From assembly GCF_036850765.1 (NCBI RefSeq), contig NC_089493.1, positions 15,873,632-15,937,631 of the forward strand: a DNA stretch of 64,000 nucleotides, given 5' to 3'. The translations under genes were made by a program, and so were the position numbers. The notes beneath the pieces are model-generated. The model saw nothing but the letters and a program-made list of their open reading frames with translations, ran no database searches and was not told the DNA's origin. Position 1 is the stretch's first letter, and every line of letters begins with the position of its first letter. Positions 9,289-20,110 of this stretch are shown here, one piece after another. Source of the DNA: Saccopteryx bilineata. Taxonomy: Eukaryota; Chordata; Mammalia; Chiroptera; Emballonuridae.

Positions 9289-10290
9289 ATGAGTTTGACA
9301 CATGTTCTAATGAGTTACCACTATATTTTAAATGATGTTTCCCAGACTATGACCTACATAATTTACAGTGCAAAATGTTAAGTCACCTGACATGCAGTTG
9401 GGGAGATATTTCAAGACACTAGAATCATTATCTTTTCTTTTTCAAGTAAGTAGCTTCTTATTCTATATGACTGTTAACTGTAGGTAAAATTATTCCCCCC
9501 CCCCAAGGTAACATGAACTAATAACTCTGTTTCATAAACTCTATAAATAAATATTTTTCAAAACTGGGTTTTCATTGATCTCTTTTACTCTTTCTGTTTC
9601 TTGTTTCTTTTCTTATAACTTTTCAATTTTCTTATATTTTATGAAGTAACTATAATAAAAAAAGAAAAAAAATGTATTTTAAAAGGGTAAAAAGTATGAA
9701 TGACTGCAAATTGGTACATTTGTTGTGCTTTAGTGCTCTGAATACCAGATGGCCTCTTCCAATACAGATTATTTCTTAGGCTTTCCTTTTTTTCTTTTTT
9801 TAACATTAAATTGGTTATTTGTCAGCCCAGAAAAGACATTGGAATTGAAGAATAGAGGGTCATTTGAGTGCCTGAATGTGGGTCTTTAAAATATGCTTTC
9901 TATTTCTTCCAACAGAAATGAAGAAATGTTATGAGCCCTAGGGTCACGAGAAGCTTTACTGTGTTGGGAAGACTGCCTTGGCTCACGTTGCTTAGCCTCC
10001 TCCAGCAGTCCCAGTAAGGAGAGCCGATCCATCTCTGTGAAAGGACACAAGCTCATGCGGGAAATGTGATTTCTCCTGCAAAGGCCCAAATGACATGCTT
10101 GCCCCTGGAAAGAACCAATTAAATTGAATGTTGTCAGGGTGGTGAGGCCAGGGACTATGCCGTGACCTAACAAATGTCTTCAGTGTGAGCTGCAAATTGT
10201 GAGCTAGAATATTCTCAGCAGTGAGGTCTTTTTCTAAACTATGGGTTAAATACAAACCAGCACTCTGGGGGGTGGGAGTTGAGAGAAAGT
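9289..10290. other. Unassigned sequence
   Basis: AT-rich with a C-run near 9495-9505 and several T-rich stretches. The reverse open frames at 9886-10255 are under 100 codons and show no family features. No repeat was confidently named. Confidence 0.4.
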
Positions 10291-10530
10291 GTGATTTACG
10301 ACATGGTGGTTAAGAACCTAAACTTCGGAGTCAGGCTGAGTGGGGTTTGAATTCTAACTTCCCCTAGTTAGTAGCTCTTCATCTTGGACAAGCTCCTTAA
10401 TTCTCATGAACCCCTATCAGTGAATAATTATTTTAATCATGTGTCTACTTTGTAGAGTTTCAGAGAGGATGAGTGTGGTAATACATTTAAAGGTCATAGC
10501 TCTCAACAAATGGCTGTTAGCATAGAGTTG
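10291..10530 (+). repeat. MIR ancient SINE, forward
   Basis: Matches the MIR order: 'atggtggttaagaacc', 'ggagtcaggctg', 'gtttgaattcta', a section like 'tagtagctctt', then 'gaggatgagtgtggtaata' and 'ctcaacaaatggctgttag'. The central core and tail are both recognisable. Confidence 0.75.
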
Positions 10531-11015
10531 TTGCAACTCCAAATTTATTTATTTAGATTCATCAAAAGCAAACCCCAAATTAAAATTATCTTTAGCAGTT
10601 TTCAAGTTTTGGATTCTATTCCCTCCTTCTTGCAGAGAATTAGAAGAAAAACATTCTGACAAAACATGCAATGATCAGTTTCACAATATTGATAGATGCT
10701 TTTTGATTTACCATTCCTACTTGAACTCAGTATGTACCACATGGTAGAAGAGCAAGTAACACAATTTATTTCATAGTCAAACAATCAGATTCTATATCCC
10801 AGCTTCAACTCTCCTGAAAAATGCTTTGAAATATATTACAAAAAGTCAGAGTTTTCAAAACACATATGTGAACTCAAGAAATCCATAACTCTTCAAAGCC
10901 AATCTTGGTCCCACCACTGGCTATCGAATATTTTTTTCTTCCTCAATGAACTTCAGAGTATACTCTGGATGAAAGTTATATGAAAATGTAAAATTATTAT
11001 TTTGCCACAGAGTTC
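10531..11015. other. Unassigned sequence
   Basis: AT-rich sequence with no supportable gene, RNA or repeat. Confidence 0.4.
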
Positions 11016-11560
11016 TTTCCTCTTTCTTCATCCTCCTCAAGCAGATTCTGAACACCACTCAATGGCTTCCCACAGCACCTAGGATGAAATTCGAACATTT
11101 TCTCCTTGGTCCCTAGGCTGTCCATTTTATCAATATCTAGTTACAGTGAGAAAACTGATACCTCAGTGTTCAGCAAATAGTTGGTGTCTAACAGTCCTCC
11201 TTTTGTTAATACTTCCCTTGCTGTATACACCAGTCATAGCAAACTCCTTTTTGCTGCTGACCTTCCAAAACGTACTCACGAATCCAGGTCCTAGCACAGT
11301 GCTGTGAACTGTGCCCCCTCTACCATCTGTTCCCCATCTCAACTTTGCCTCCTGTGCCCCTCAGGACTCGGTTTGAACATTATCTCATAGAAGCATTCCT
11401 TGATTCCTAGTTTACATTAGGAATTCCTTTTATAAATTCTATACAAAATTCTCTCCAATCTCACTATTTTATTTTACATCATTCTCTAGCTAATTCTCTA
11501 TTTTTCTACCAGGCAGTAGAATCCTTGCACAAAGATATATTAACTCTGTTTTTATTTTGT
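11016..11560 (+). repeat. L2-type ancient LINE remnant, forward
   Basis: Landmarks of the L2 3' half are visible: 'caatggcttcccacagcacc' followed by 'aggatgaaattcgaac' and 'cttggtccctaggctgtcc', then 'ggtttgaacattatctc' and 'gaagcattccttgattcc'. These fit recalled L2 consensus text. The copy is diverged and gapped. Confidence 0.55.
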
Positions 11561-13700
11561 TGTATTTTAATGCTTGTGGATGCTGGAGAGACTGCCCCAC
11601 CCACAGTTGGTCAATTCTTAAAGATAGTAGAAACAACTCCACTTGGAACATACCGTTAATATGAAAACCCACCAATCCCGCGCCAGCACCCCCAACTACC
11701 TCCTTTATCAGGTTCTCTCACTGAGGACCACTATTCCCCTGCCCTCATCACCCCAGAGTCAAGTATCGGACAACTAGGATCTTCCTATGCTCCAGAGTCC
11801 TCTGAAGTTTTCACACTATCCAATCCTAAACCTCCTACCCTGCCTCACCCATTCCTTCCCACAAAACCACGATAAAGGCTCTTGTCCATGTCTTCTTCCC
11901 ACGCTCTCTGCTTTCTGGCTGACCTCAATGCTTCCTCCTGTCGCCTTGCATGGTATACATAGTATGCCCCCTCCTCTTGGGAAATCCGTGAGGGTAACAG
12001 ACTATCTTTTTAATGGTTATCATTTCCTCATTTGTTGGCCTTATCATGCTTACACAATAATTAAATTTATATTTTAAAGCAATAGAAACTAAATGACTTC
12101 TGTTTATGTTAAATTTCCAGCCCCAACTTGGTACCTGGAATGAAGTAACTTGAAGAATAGATAGATGTATAGATGAATGGATAGACAGATTGAAGTAGAT
12201 ATGTCAATGAAATGTGAACATGACTATTTATTTGGTCCTGTGTTTGTTATTGTTATGTTTAACCTCTGCATTTTTTCTATTAGTTATTAATGAATGGTGC
12301 ATAGCAGATCTTGTTTGACCAAAGAGTTAAATTTTTGTATTTTCCTCTAAACAATAGACTTCCAGTATTGTATTGTGCCTATAATAAAACTTATTCTCTA
12401 GTTAAAAACTTAGTTCCCTAGTTTAAAACTTATTTTTCCATTTCTTTGTTTAGTTGCTTTTAAGATCTTCGGTCTTTCAACAAAACATTTGGTTGTAACT
12501 AGAATGTATTTCATGCTGACACATCTTTTGCAGTACTGTTCGTTATGATTGTACCTAAATATAATTAAACATAACTTCAACTGTCTTGAGATCTGATGCA
12601 GTCGTGGGTGATTTATATGCAACAGTATTTTAGGAGATGAAAAGAAGCAAGGAGGGACTATTTTGGACTTTTGGGTTGGAAATGCTTGCATCTCTGCTGG
12701 TCACACCTGTTATATGTTGGCTTCTTTTTTCCTCCAACTGTTTTCCTTCCTCAGAGTGACTTAGAGGCAGGAGCCATCCTTCCACTTCTGGATCCCAGAA
12801 GTGCTTGTGCTTGCATATCAAGTAGCTGGCTTTTTCCTGAAGCATCTCAATGCTGTGATTTGGCCTCAGTGTGTTTTATTGAGGTAGTTGAAATATTCAT
12901 CATTCAAGCCACTTCTCCAGGTGCCAAAAAACAAGTCTTTTTGTTCTTGAGGAAGGTGAACATGAGTGAAAAGAAAAATTTCGGTGGCTTTCGGAAGCAA
13001 TACAAGACTCTATACTGTAGGCAAAATGCAAATTCTCCAGCATGTACCTATTAAAATGAACTTTATTTCTATAGGGCCAGAAACAAATCAGAAGTAAGTG
13101 TTGCAAAAGGCAGTTAGAAGTAACAGTAAGGGAGTAATAGTGAAGCTACTTTTTTTTGCTCAGTTTTTTTGAGCCCAAACTTTGACAATGACCTAATTTT
13201 CTCCATAGTTAAAGATTGAAGCCTTAGTTACTGAATAAGATATTTTGGGAGACTTCCTCAAAATAATCTTCCTGGATCCTATCAATTTTAATATAATTCT
13301 AATTTTTACATTCTTCTTGGTCTTTGCTGCATTCGTTCTGCTTGATACTTAACAAATATAAATCAGTTCCCTTAAAGTTGTAGCTAACTTAAGAGGAAAC
13401 TTTGGGAGCCAGAATAAGAAATAAACATGCAAGTTGTGATTTTTACTGATATTATTGAAATTATGAATAAGACTAATGTGAACAAGAACCATTAGACTGG
13501 TTGGGGCCTTTGAATCTTTCTAGCCAATGGTTCTATTGGGATGTTGGGTATTTAATGTTGCCCCTATTTAGGTCTGTAAGTAATGTGTGTCTGTCGCCTC
13601 AGGTCACTGTATATAACAGAACATGGTGGAATTAATTAATATAGAATTTCACAAAAATGCCTTTGGAAATCAACCCAGGAGTGTTATGTCACAGCATCTC
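11561..13700. other. Unassigned sequence, possible further L2 debris
   Basis: The part 11780-11960 is C-rich and may continue the L2 remnant. A degenerate ATAG/GATA microsatellite lies at about 12155-12200. A forward frame of 127 codons (12671-13054) has no recognisable domain and shows no exon support. Otherwise nothing was identified. Confidence 0.35.
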
Positions 13701-13892
13701 CAGGCGTCCCCAAACTACGGCCCGTGGGCCGCAATGCGGCCCCCTGAGGCCATTTATCCAGCCCCCACTGCACTTCTGGAAGGGGCACCTCTTTCATTGG
13801 TGGTCAGTGAGAGGACCACTGTATTTGGCAGCCCTCCAATGATCTGAGGGACAGTGAACTGGCCCCCTGTGTAAAAAGTTTGGAGACCCCTG
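13701..13892 (+). mobile_element. Non-autonomous hAT-like transposon, internally deleted
   Basis: The left end CAGGCGTCCCCAAACTACGG and the right end AGTTTGGAGACCCCTG are imperfect inverted repeats of the family whose cleaner copies lie at 15105-15488 and 37761-38086. At 192 bp it keeps both ends but lacks the central AT-rich half. The flanks (AGCATCTC left, ATTCTAAA right) do not form an 8-bp duplication, unlike its siblings. It has no transposase frame. Confidence 0.8.
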
Positions 13893-14454
13893 ATTCTAAA
13901 CCATTCACCATCTGAAAAGGAGGTGGGAAAACTAGACAAATAAACTGAGAGAAGGTGATACTGAAGGCACAGAATGCCCTGATACATTAACGTTCTATGC
14001 AGGGATTGTTAACAAAGTGATTCTATCTAGACTCAGTCATGAGCTAGGGTCAAGTTATTTAGGACAATTTGCTTATTTTTTTACTCAGTAAAAAATATTG
14101 ATGATAGTGAGAAGGAAGGAGAATTAAAAGTTTGAAAACATACCAGAAGTTTGAAAACAACAAAATTTAAAATATGCATGTACTGGAGAATGAACCCTGC
14201 ATAGAAGATGGGCTTGCTCAGCCGGTGTCCGTCCTCCTTCTCCTCGCCTCCTTACATCCTCGTCAGTGAGACTCACATTGTGTGGACTTGACCCTGCTGG
14301 CTAAAAGCGTTTTTTTATCTTAACCTATGACAGAGATTGCTAATTGTTAATCTTACTCATTATTTCTCTTTTGTTTATTTATTTATTCAATGCCTGTCTA
14401 GGTAACTTTCATTTTCTTTGAAGAGACAGTGAGCCCAACTAAAATAATACATTT

Positions 14455-14465
14455 GTGAAACTCTT
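14455..14465. repeat. Target duplication of the SINE at 14466-14834
   Basis: GTGAAACTCTT here corresponds to GTGAGACTCTT at 14836-14846, with one mismatch, flanking the SINE. Confidence 0.75.
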
Positions 14466-14834
14466 TTTTTTTTTTTTTTCCCCGAAGTTGGAAATGGGGA
14501 GGCAGTCAGACAAACTCCCGCATGCGCCGGACCGGGATCCACCTGGCACGCCCACCAGAAGACAATGCTTTGCCCATTTTGGGGCATCACTCTGCGGCAA
14601 TCAGAGCCATTCTAGCGCCTGAGGCAGAGGCCACAGAGCCATCCTCAGCGTCCGGGCAAACTTTGCTCCAATGGAGCCTTGGCTGCGGGAGGGGAAGAGA
14701 GAGACAGAGAGGAAGGAGAGGGGGAGGGGTGGAGAAGCAGATGGGCGCTTCTCCTGTGTGCCCTGGCCGGGCATCGAACCCGGGACTCCTGCATGCCAGG
14801 CCGACGCTCTACCACTGAGCCAACCGGCCAGGGC
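14466..14834 (-). mobile_element. tRNA-derived SINE (bat 'ggccctggcc' family), reverse
   Basis: Read on the reverse strand it starts with a tRNA-like head (gccctggccggttggctc), has A-box-like 'ggctcagtggtagagcg' and B-box-like 'gggttcgatgcc', then a C/T-rich body, a section matching 'tccattggagcaaa', and an A-rich tail (the T-run at 14462-14479). These are internal RNA polymerase III promoter elements of SINEs. Four more copies are at 28484, 37216, 46449 and 56021. I associate the family with horseshoe and related bats. Confidence 0.88.
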
Positions 14835-15104
14835 AGTGAGACTCTTAAAAGAGTTTTGGTCATGAAACTAAGTCCTGGTCAATAAGGTCTAAGCAGAAAC
14901 CTATTGGTCCTTCTTGGAAGGCCACCACATCTGAGGAGGGTATTCTTTTTACTCCCCACTTTCCTTTCCCACGCTGCCTCGATGGCAGATATGATGGCAG
15001 GAGTCTCTGCAGCTATTATGGACTATGAAGTTATCTGTACAATGGAAACCATATGCAGTAATAGAAAACTATAAGAAGACTAGGCCCTTGATGTACATCC
15101 AGAT

Positions 15105-15488
15105 CAGAGGTCCCCAAACTACGACCCGCGGGCCGCATGCGGCCCCCTGAGGCCATTTATCCGGCCTCTGCTGCACTTCTGGAAGGGGCACCTCTTTCAT
15201 TGGTGGTCAGTGAGAGGAGCACATTGACCATCTCATTAGCCAAAAGGAGGCCCATAGTTCCCATTGAAATACTGGTCAGTTTGTTGATTTAAATTTACTT
15301 GTTCTTTATTTTAAATATTGTATTTATTCCCGTTTTTTGATTTTTGGTTTTTTTTTTTTTACTTTAAAATAAGATATGTGCAGTGTGCATAGGGATTTGT
15401 TCATAGTTGCTTTTTTTTATAGTCCGGCCCTCCAACGGTCTGAGGGACAGTAAACTGGTCCCCTGTGTAAAAAGTTTGGGGACCCCTG
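15105..15488 (+). mobile_element. Non-autonomous hAT-like transposon with perfect 8-bp duplication
   Basis: The element has inverted ends CAGAGGTCCCCAAACT and AGTTTGGGGACCCCTG and is 384 bp long. The exact 8-bp duplication ATCCAGAT flanks it at 15097-15104 and 15489-15496. An 8-bp duplication with ends of this kind is the signature of hAT transposition. The interior is AT-rich and encodes no transposase. The same family is at 13701 and 37761. Confidence 0.9.
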
Positions 15489-15496
15489 ATCCAGAT

Positions 15497-15849
15497 CCAC
15501 CAAAATATCCCTGGACTGTTCCTGTCAGAATGCTCTTACATAAGAGAAAAGAAGTCTTACCTTTTTGAATTATTATCATTGGTCTCTGATGCTACCAGCT
15601 GAAAGCAGTATCTAACTAATGTAATCCCCGCTGTTTAAATTCTTTGTCTGTATAGCTTAATAGTCTAAATTTATTTTAAAAACAACCTTGAATGCTTAGC
15701 TTCCTTCTTCTCATGCTCATCTGTTTTCTCTGCCACATTTCCCTTTGTGACTCTCTAGAGTAGCCATGCTTTCTTTTAAAGTGAATGGAGTCCCTGCAGT
15801 TAGAAAGATGTGGGATCCAATTTTACTAATCATGTCACCTGAGAATATT
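15497..15849. other. Unassigned sequence
   Basis: No gene or repeat identified; short frames only. Confidence 0.4.
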
Positions 15850-15982
15850 TGAATGAACTCAGTGTCTGTTTCCTCATCTAAATGTGCATAACAACAAGGA
15901 GTAATAGAGGAGAAGAAGCAGGACAACACTTAGAACAACACATAACATCTATAAGTGCTCAATAAATTATTATTAAGTTTTT
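15850..15982 (+). repeat. MIR 3' part, forward
   Basis: 'gtctgtttcctcatctaaat' followed by 'caacacttagaacaacac' and 'aagtgctcaataaattatta' follows the 3' half of MIR. The 5' half is not clear. Confidence 0.6.
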
Positions 15983-16334
15983 TAGAAGGTTAGCACTCTC
16001 AACCTAAGGTTACCTAGAGGACCTGGAGTATTAACGAGAGGTGTTGTACTAAATCCCACAGGGACCTGTCTTACACCTCTTCTCTGAAGTGACACAAATG
16101 GCCATGTACTTGACAACTTTTCTAGATCTTGAAGATACACGCCATAACCTCCTTGAGTCTCTGCTTTTTTCCTCTGTGTGGCTAGAGGTCCCAATGTTTT
16201 CTAACTTTCTTCACACAACTCGCTTTCCCAATGTTTAAAACTCTGAGTTCATCTAAAAGAAAGAAAAATAAAACTTGCTAATTTGTAAGACTAAGTATTA
16301 GAAGCAATTAATAATGCCATTCTTAAGCAAGGGG

Positions 16335-16575
16335 TTTAGGTTTAGATGGATCTGGGTTGGATTTTAATTTTTCATTCACTAGCTGTGAGAGAATTATGCC
16401 ACCTAACCTTTCCAAGTCTCGGTTTCTTCACTTACGAAGTGTGGATAATATTAGTTTCACTTAGAGGACGGTGACGGGCTTGAACGAGAAAATGCCAATA
16501 GAATATTTCATGAGGGCCTGCCACCTCACACATGCTCAGTGAATCAGAACTATTTTTGTTATGAGTACTAGCAAT
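16335..16575 (+). repeat. MIR ancient SINE, forward
   Basis: 'gatggatctgggttgga', 'cactagctgtgagagaatta', 'aagtctcggtttcttcac', 'gtggataatatta' and 'catgctcagtgaatcag' follow the MIR order from core to tail. Confidence 0.72.
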
Positions 16576-16998
16576 AATACCAATAAAGAAAGTAGGTATG
16601 CTTTAATGGAGCCCACTAGTTTAGTGAGTCAGTTAAGATCTTTTATGAAATGATGATTCATTGTTATACAGTGTTCAGAAATAGAACAAATAAAAAAGTG
16701 AAAATTTTCATACAAGCCAACCTTTTAAAAAGCTAGAGAAATGGAAGTTTAAGCTTGCATAAGAACTTAAGAATCACAGGCATTTCTCCATTTTGTTTCC
16801 TTTGCATACTTATTTAGATTGATTTATGTAAGATTGAAGGAGGAATAGTTTATGAAAACTTTTAAAACGCAGCAAATAGAGTTATTTGATCACTAGGCTT
16901 AGAGAAATAAAGGATGATTAAGAGAGTATAAATGTTGAAATGATATCAATTTCAACTACTGAGGAAGGAAAAGAACATTATATGGTTTTCTTTGACTT
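16576..16998. other. Unassigned sequence
   Basis: AT-rich, no convincing feature. Confidence 0.4.
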
Positions 16999-17106
16999 AT
17001 TAAAACAATGCAATATACAGATGATGTAGCATAGAATTGTACACTTGAAGCCTACATAGTCTTATTAACCAATGTCATTCTTAAATTTAATTAAACAAAT
17101 AAAATG
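16999..17106 (+). repeat. 5'-truncated old L1 3' end
   Basis: 'gcaatatacagatgatgta', 'agaattgtacacttgaagcc' and 'ttattaaccaatgtcattc' followed by an A-rich tail match the 3' terminal segment of older L1s in bats and related mammals. Only about 100 bases remain. Confidence 0.65.
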
Positions 17107-17294
17107 AAATAAAATGAGCACAGAGGAAGGGGCTGGGCTCCACTTTAACTGTCACTAAAAAGGATAAATAAATCCAATAGATATAAGGTGGTCAAAGACG
17201 GCTTTACAGTGGATAGTCAACACTCCAAAGGAAACATGCAGAAAGGACCGTTAAATACCTTATTCAATACCTGTTAAAAAGATACATTAAAAAA
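17107..17294. other. Unassigned sequence
   Basis: Short unique stretch between an L1 remnant and a SINE. Confidence 0.35.
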
Positions 17295-17305
17295 AGAACA
17301 TTCTA

Positions 17306-17628
17306 GCCTGACCGGGCAGTGGCACAGTGGATAGAGCATCGGACTGGGATGTGGAAGACCGAGGTTCAAGACCCCGAGGTCGCCAGCTTGAGCGAGGGCT
17401 CATCTGGTTTGAGCAAAAGCTCACCAGCTTGAGCCCAAGGTTGCTGGCTCGAGCAAGAGGTTACTCGGTCTGCTGAAGGCCCACGGTCAAGGCACGTATG
17501 AGAAGGCAATCAATGAACAATTAAGGAGTTGCAACGCGCAATGAAAAACTAATGATTGATGCTTCTCATCTCTCCGTTTCTGTCTGTCTGTCCCTGTCTA
17601 TCCCTCTCTCTGACTTTCTCTCTGTCTC

Positions 17629-17660
<32 letters not shown>
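17306..17660 (+). mobile_element. tRNA-headed SINE with internal 20-bp repeats, forward
   Basis: Head 'gcctgaccgggcagtggcac' carries A-box-like 'tggcacagtggatag' and B-box-like 'aggttcaagac'. The body (about 17378-17466) is built from diverged units of about 20 bp that each end near 'ttgagc' or 'tcgagc'. A C/T-rich segment and a long A tail follow. The target duplication AGAACATTCTA is exact at 17295-17305 and 17661-17671. Related copies are at 60152 (forward) and 60701 (reverse). Confidence 0.88.
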
Positions 17661-17665
<5 letters not shown>

Positions 17666-17671
17666 ATTCTA

Positions 17672-18420
17672 AATATGAGAAACTTTCAGATAAAGAAGGC
17701 CTCTATTTGCAAAACTGATGGGGCTTTTGGATTCCCATGTTGGCTGGTAGCCTGGCCAGCCAGCTTTGGGGACAGAGTTGGCAGTGTCTAGGGAGAGGGT
17801 CTCAGTTTTCACTGCCAGGTGGCGAGGAGCTCAGAGCTGCTGGACTGGGAGATGTGGCCACAGCCCAACCTCGTCTTCCAGCTTGTCATACATTGGCAAC
17901 AATTGCAGCTAAAATACTCTTAAACCTCTTGGCTGAATTGGAAGAGCAAAAAAGATACCGGATAAAAATAATGACAGAAGGAATCTGCACAGGATAGTGG
18001 TTGTTCTGGAATTTGCTTATTCTTCCAGACAAACAGATTACTCCCTTGACCTTCCTAACCAGTCGTAATGAGCAAAGAGAAAAAGAAAAAAAAAAAAACC
18101 AACAACAAAGAGTAAAATTATCATGTAGTAAATGTTTTCTAAATGTTATTATGATGTTATTTTAAAATATTTATTATGAAAATCTTCATACCTACAAAAG
18201 AGTACAATGAGGTTCCAAAGTCTATGTATCCCAGTATCAAAAACCATTCCTATTCTGGCATCCTTAAATTTCTCCAGTCATTAGAAGTTGGTTAATATGA
18301 TAAAGAGAAAAATTATATAATAATTTCCATCAGAGACCATTTATGATCAGTTATGTGTTCCAAATTCTCTACACTCTAGTTCTATATGAGGAAGAAATCT
18401 TTCTGTTTTCTTGTCTATAT
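17672..18420. other. Unassigned sequence
   Basis: Mixed unique sequence with an A-rich run near 18082-18100. The open frame at 17737-17997 starts in unique DNA and has no known domain. Confidence 0.4.
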
Positions 18421-18505
18421 CTCTAGAGGTTGGCAGAGTGCCTGGCCCATAGTGACCAAAAATATTTTGAATACAAAAAATATTATTGAATGAATGAATG
18501 CCGAG
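18421..18505 (+). repeat. L2 3' end fragment, forward
   Basis: 'cagagtgcctggcccatagt' and 'attgaatgaatgaatg' are the typical L2 3' terminus. Confidence 0.6.
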
Positions 18506-19184
18506 AGCACCGTTCTTCTGCAGGGTAGAATACCTCACCCTCCTTGCTACATATGGGTGCGTCCTTCATGTCGCTGTGTTGCACTTGTCTTCAAGCTCTC
18601 ATCCTGGTACCACTTGGGAGGCTCTTCCACATCTGGTTTTTTCAGCAGTTTTTGTCCTGCTCTGCTTTTATAACTGAGATATTCTTGGAGTTTGTGGGTA
18701 AAGTCAAAGAGATCTATTTGTCTGTGTTTTCTCTGAGAAGCATTGATTCTTTCCCATTATTCTGAATGCTGGTCACCTACCTCCTTTTAAATATCAGTGA
18801 GCGGAGCTGGTTCAAGAATCAAATTCTCCTTCCCAACACAACTGACATTGATATTCAGACTGTTTAAGGCATCAGATTTTTATGATCTTTTTTTTTTCAA
18901 TATTTCACAAGCTAACCCAAGTTTTCACTTGATTATAATGCTATTTATTTGACAAGGGAATATAATTTCAAATGCTTAAATAATTTAAACATTCTAGCAA
19001 TTTTCATACTCTGTGGCTAGGAGGTATAACTTTGTGTAGAAATAAAAATTTCAGGCATTATAAACCATTATGAAACTGCTAGGTTATCTTTTACTAAAAA
19101 TATTGAGTCTGTCCAATGCCTGGTCTCAAGTGATTTTCTTCCTTGTAAAGGATAACTTTCATTTCAAAAGCAGATAACAGAGAC
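18506..19184. other. Unassigned sequence
   Basis: No repeat or gene recognised; the 73-codon frame at 18544-18765 looks like chance. Confidence 0.4.
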
Positions 19185-20110
19185 CTTATAATATGCCAGG
19201 CATTGTGTTAGAAATCAGAATTCAAAGATAGATGAGTCAACCCATGCCCTCATATAGCTTTTCTTCTAGTAAGGAAAATATTGAAAGGATATGTTCAATA
19301 TAAGAAAGCAAGCTTTTTTTGTTTTTGTTTTTTGTTATTTTTATTTAAGTAAGAGGAGGGAATATAAACAGACTCCCACATGCACCCCAACTGGGATCTA
19401 CCCAGGGACTATGTTTGGGGCTGATGCTCAGCTCATCTAGGGCCAATGCTCTGGCTCTCTGGGCCCATGCTCGCAACCAAGCTATTTTTGGCACCTGAGG
19501 TGTAGGCTCCACGGAGCCATCCTCAGCGCCCAGGGCCAATGTGTGTGAATCAATTGAGCCATGGCCGAGGGAAGGGAAGAGAGAAAGAGAAAAGGGAGGG
19601 GGAGTGGAAGGGAAGCAGGTGATCGCTTCTCCTGACCGGGAATTGAACTTGGGACTTCCACATGCTGGGTTGATGCTCTACAATTGAGCCAACCAGCTAT
19701 AAACTAGCCAGGGCCAGGAAGCAAGGTTTTGCATTATCAATTTGAACTGGGCAATGTGGGAATTCAGAAATAGAAAAATAAATCAAACTGGCAGAAGAAG
19801 ACGGAGAACCCCTTGGAGGACAGCACGATTAGGAGTGAGAACGGGGTGGGCTGGGAATTCAGACAAAGATAAATCATGAGTAACGACCCAGAGGGATGAA
19901 ATAATATTGTGAGTGGGAAAATAACAAGTGTTTGATGTGGTTACAGTGTACAGACCAAAGGACGGAGGAATATAAGAAAAAGCCAGAGATGTGAAAGACA
20001 GCTCCTCACAGATGACCTTGCATTTGAGAATAAGCAGTATGAGCATGAGCTTGCAAAACACGGCTGAAATGTTATAAATGGAGGAAGCAGTAGAGGGTAA
20101 AGATAGAAAG
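19185..20110 (-). repeat. Probable L2-type remnant split by a SINE
   Basis: The left part (19185-19310) has 'atatgccaggcattgtgtta' and 'cattcaaagatagatga'-like text. The right part (19716-20110) has 'acaagtgtttgatgtggtta'-like text common downstream of that motif in old LINE remnants. The SINE at 19321-19715 lies between the two parts. Orientation and family come from memory and are moderately certain. Confidence 0.45.
19321..19715 (-). mobile_element. Diverged tRNA-derived SINE ('ggccctggcc' family), reverse
   Basis: It has the same order of parts as the SINE at 14466 but many substitutions, and 'ataaactagcc' inserted in the tRNA-like head. Imperfect flanking duplication: GAAAGCAAGCTTTT at 19304-19317 against GGAAGCAAGGTTTT at 19717-19730. 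It is an older member than the copies at 37216 and 46449. Confidence 0.8.

Noticed and set aside
12671..13054. 127-codon forward frame
   Set aside because: No domain, no splice or promoter support, cysteine-rich by chance; expected occasionally in 64 kb over six frames.
13657..13842. Forward frame over the hAT-like element
   Set aside because: Runs through transposon ends and flanks; contains no transposase motif.
14522..14885. Frames with Arg- and Pro-rich products
   Set aside because: Products of the SINE sequence; the same peptides recur in the SINEs at 37216 and 46449.
17306..17385. tRNA gene
   Set aside because: The head has RNA polymerase III box-like motifs but no proper cloverleaf, and it belongs to a repeated SINE with tail and target duplication.
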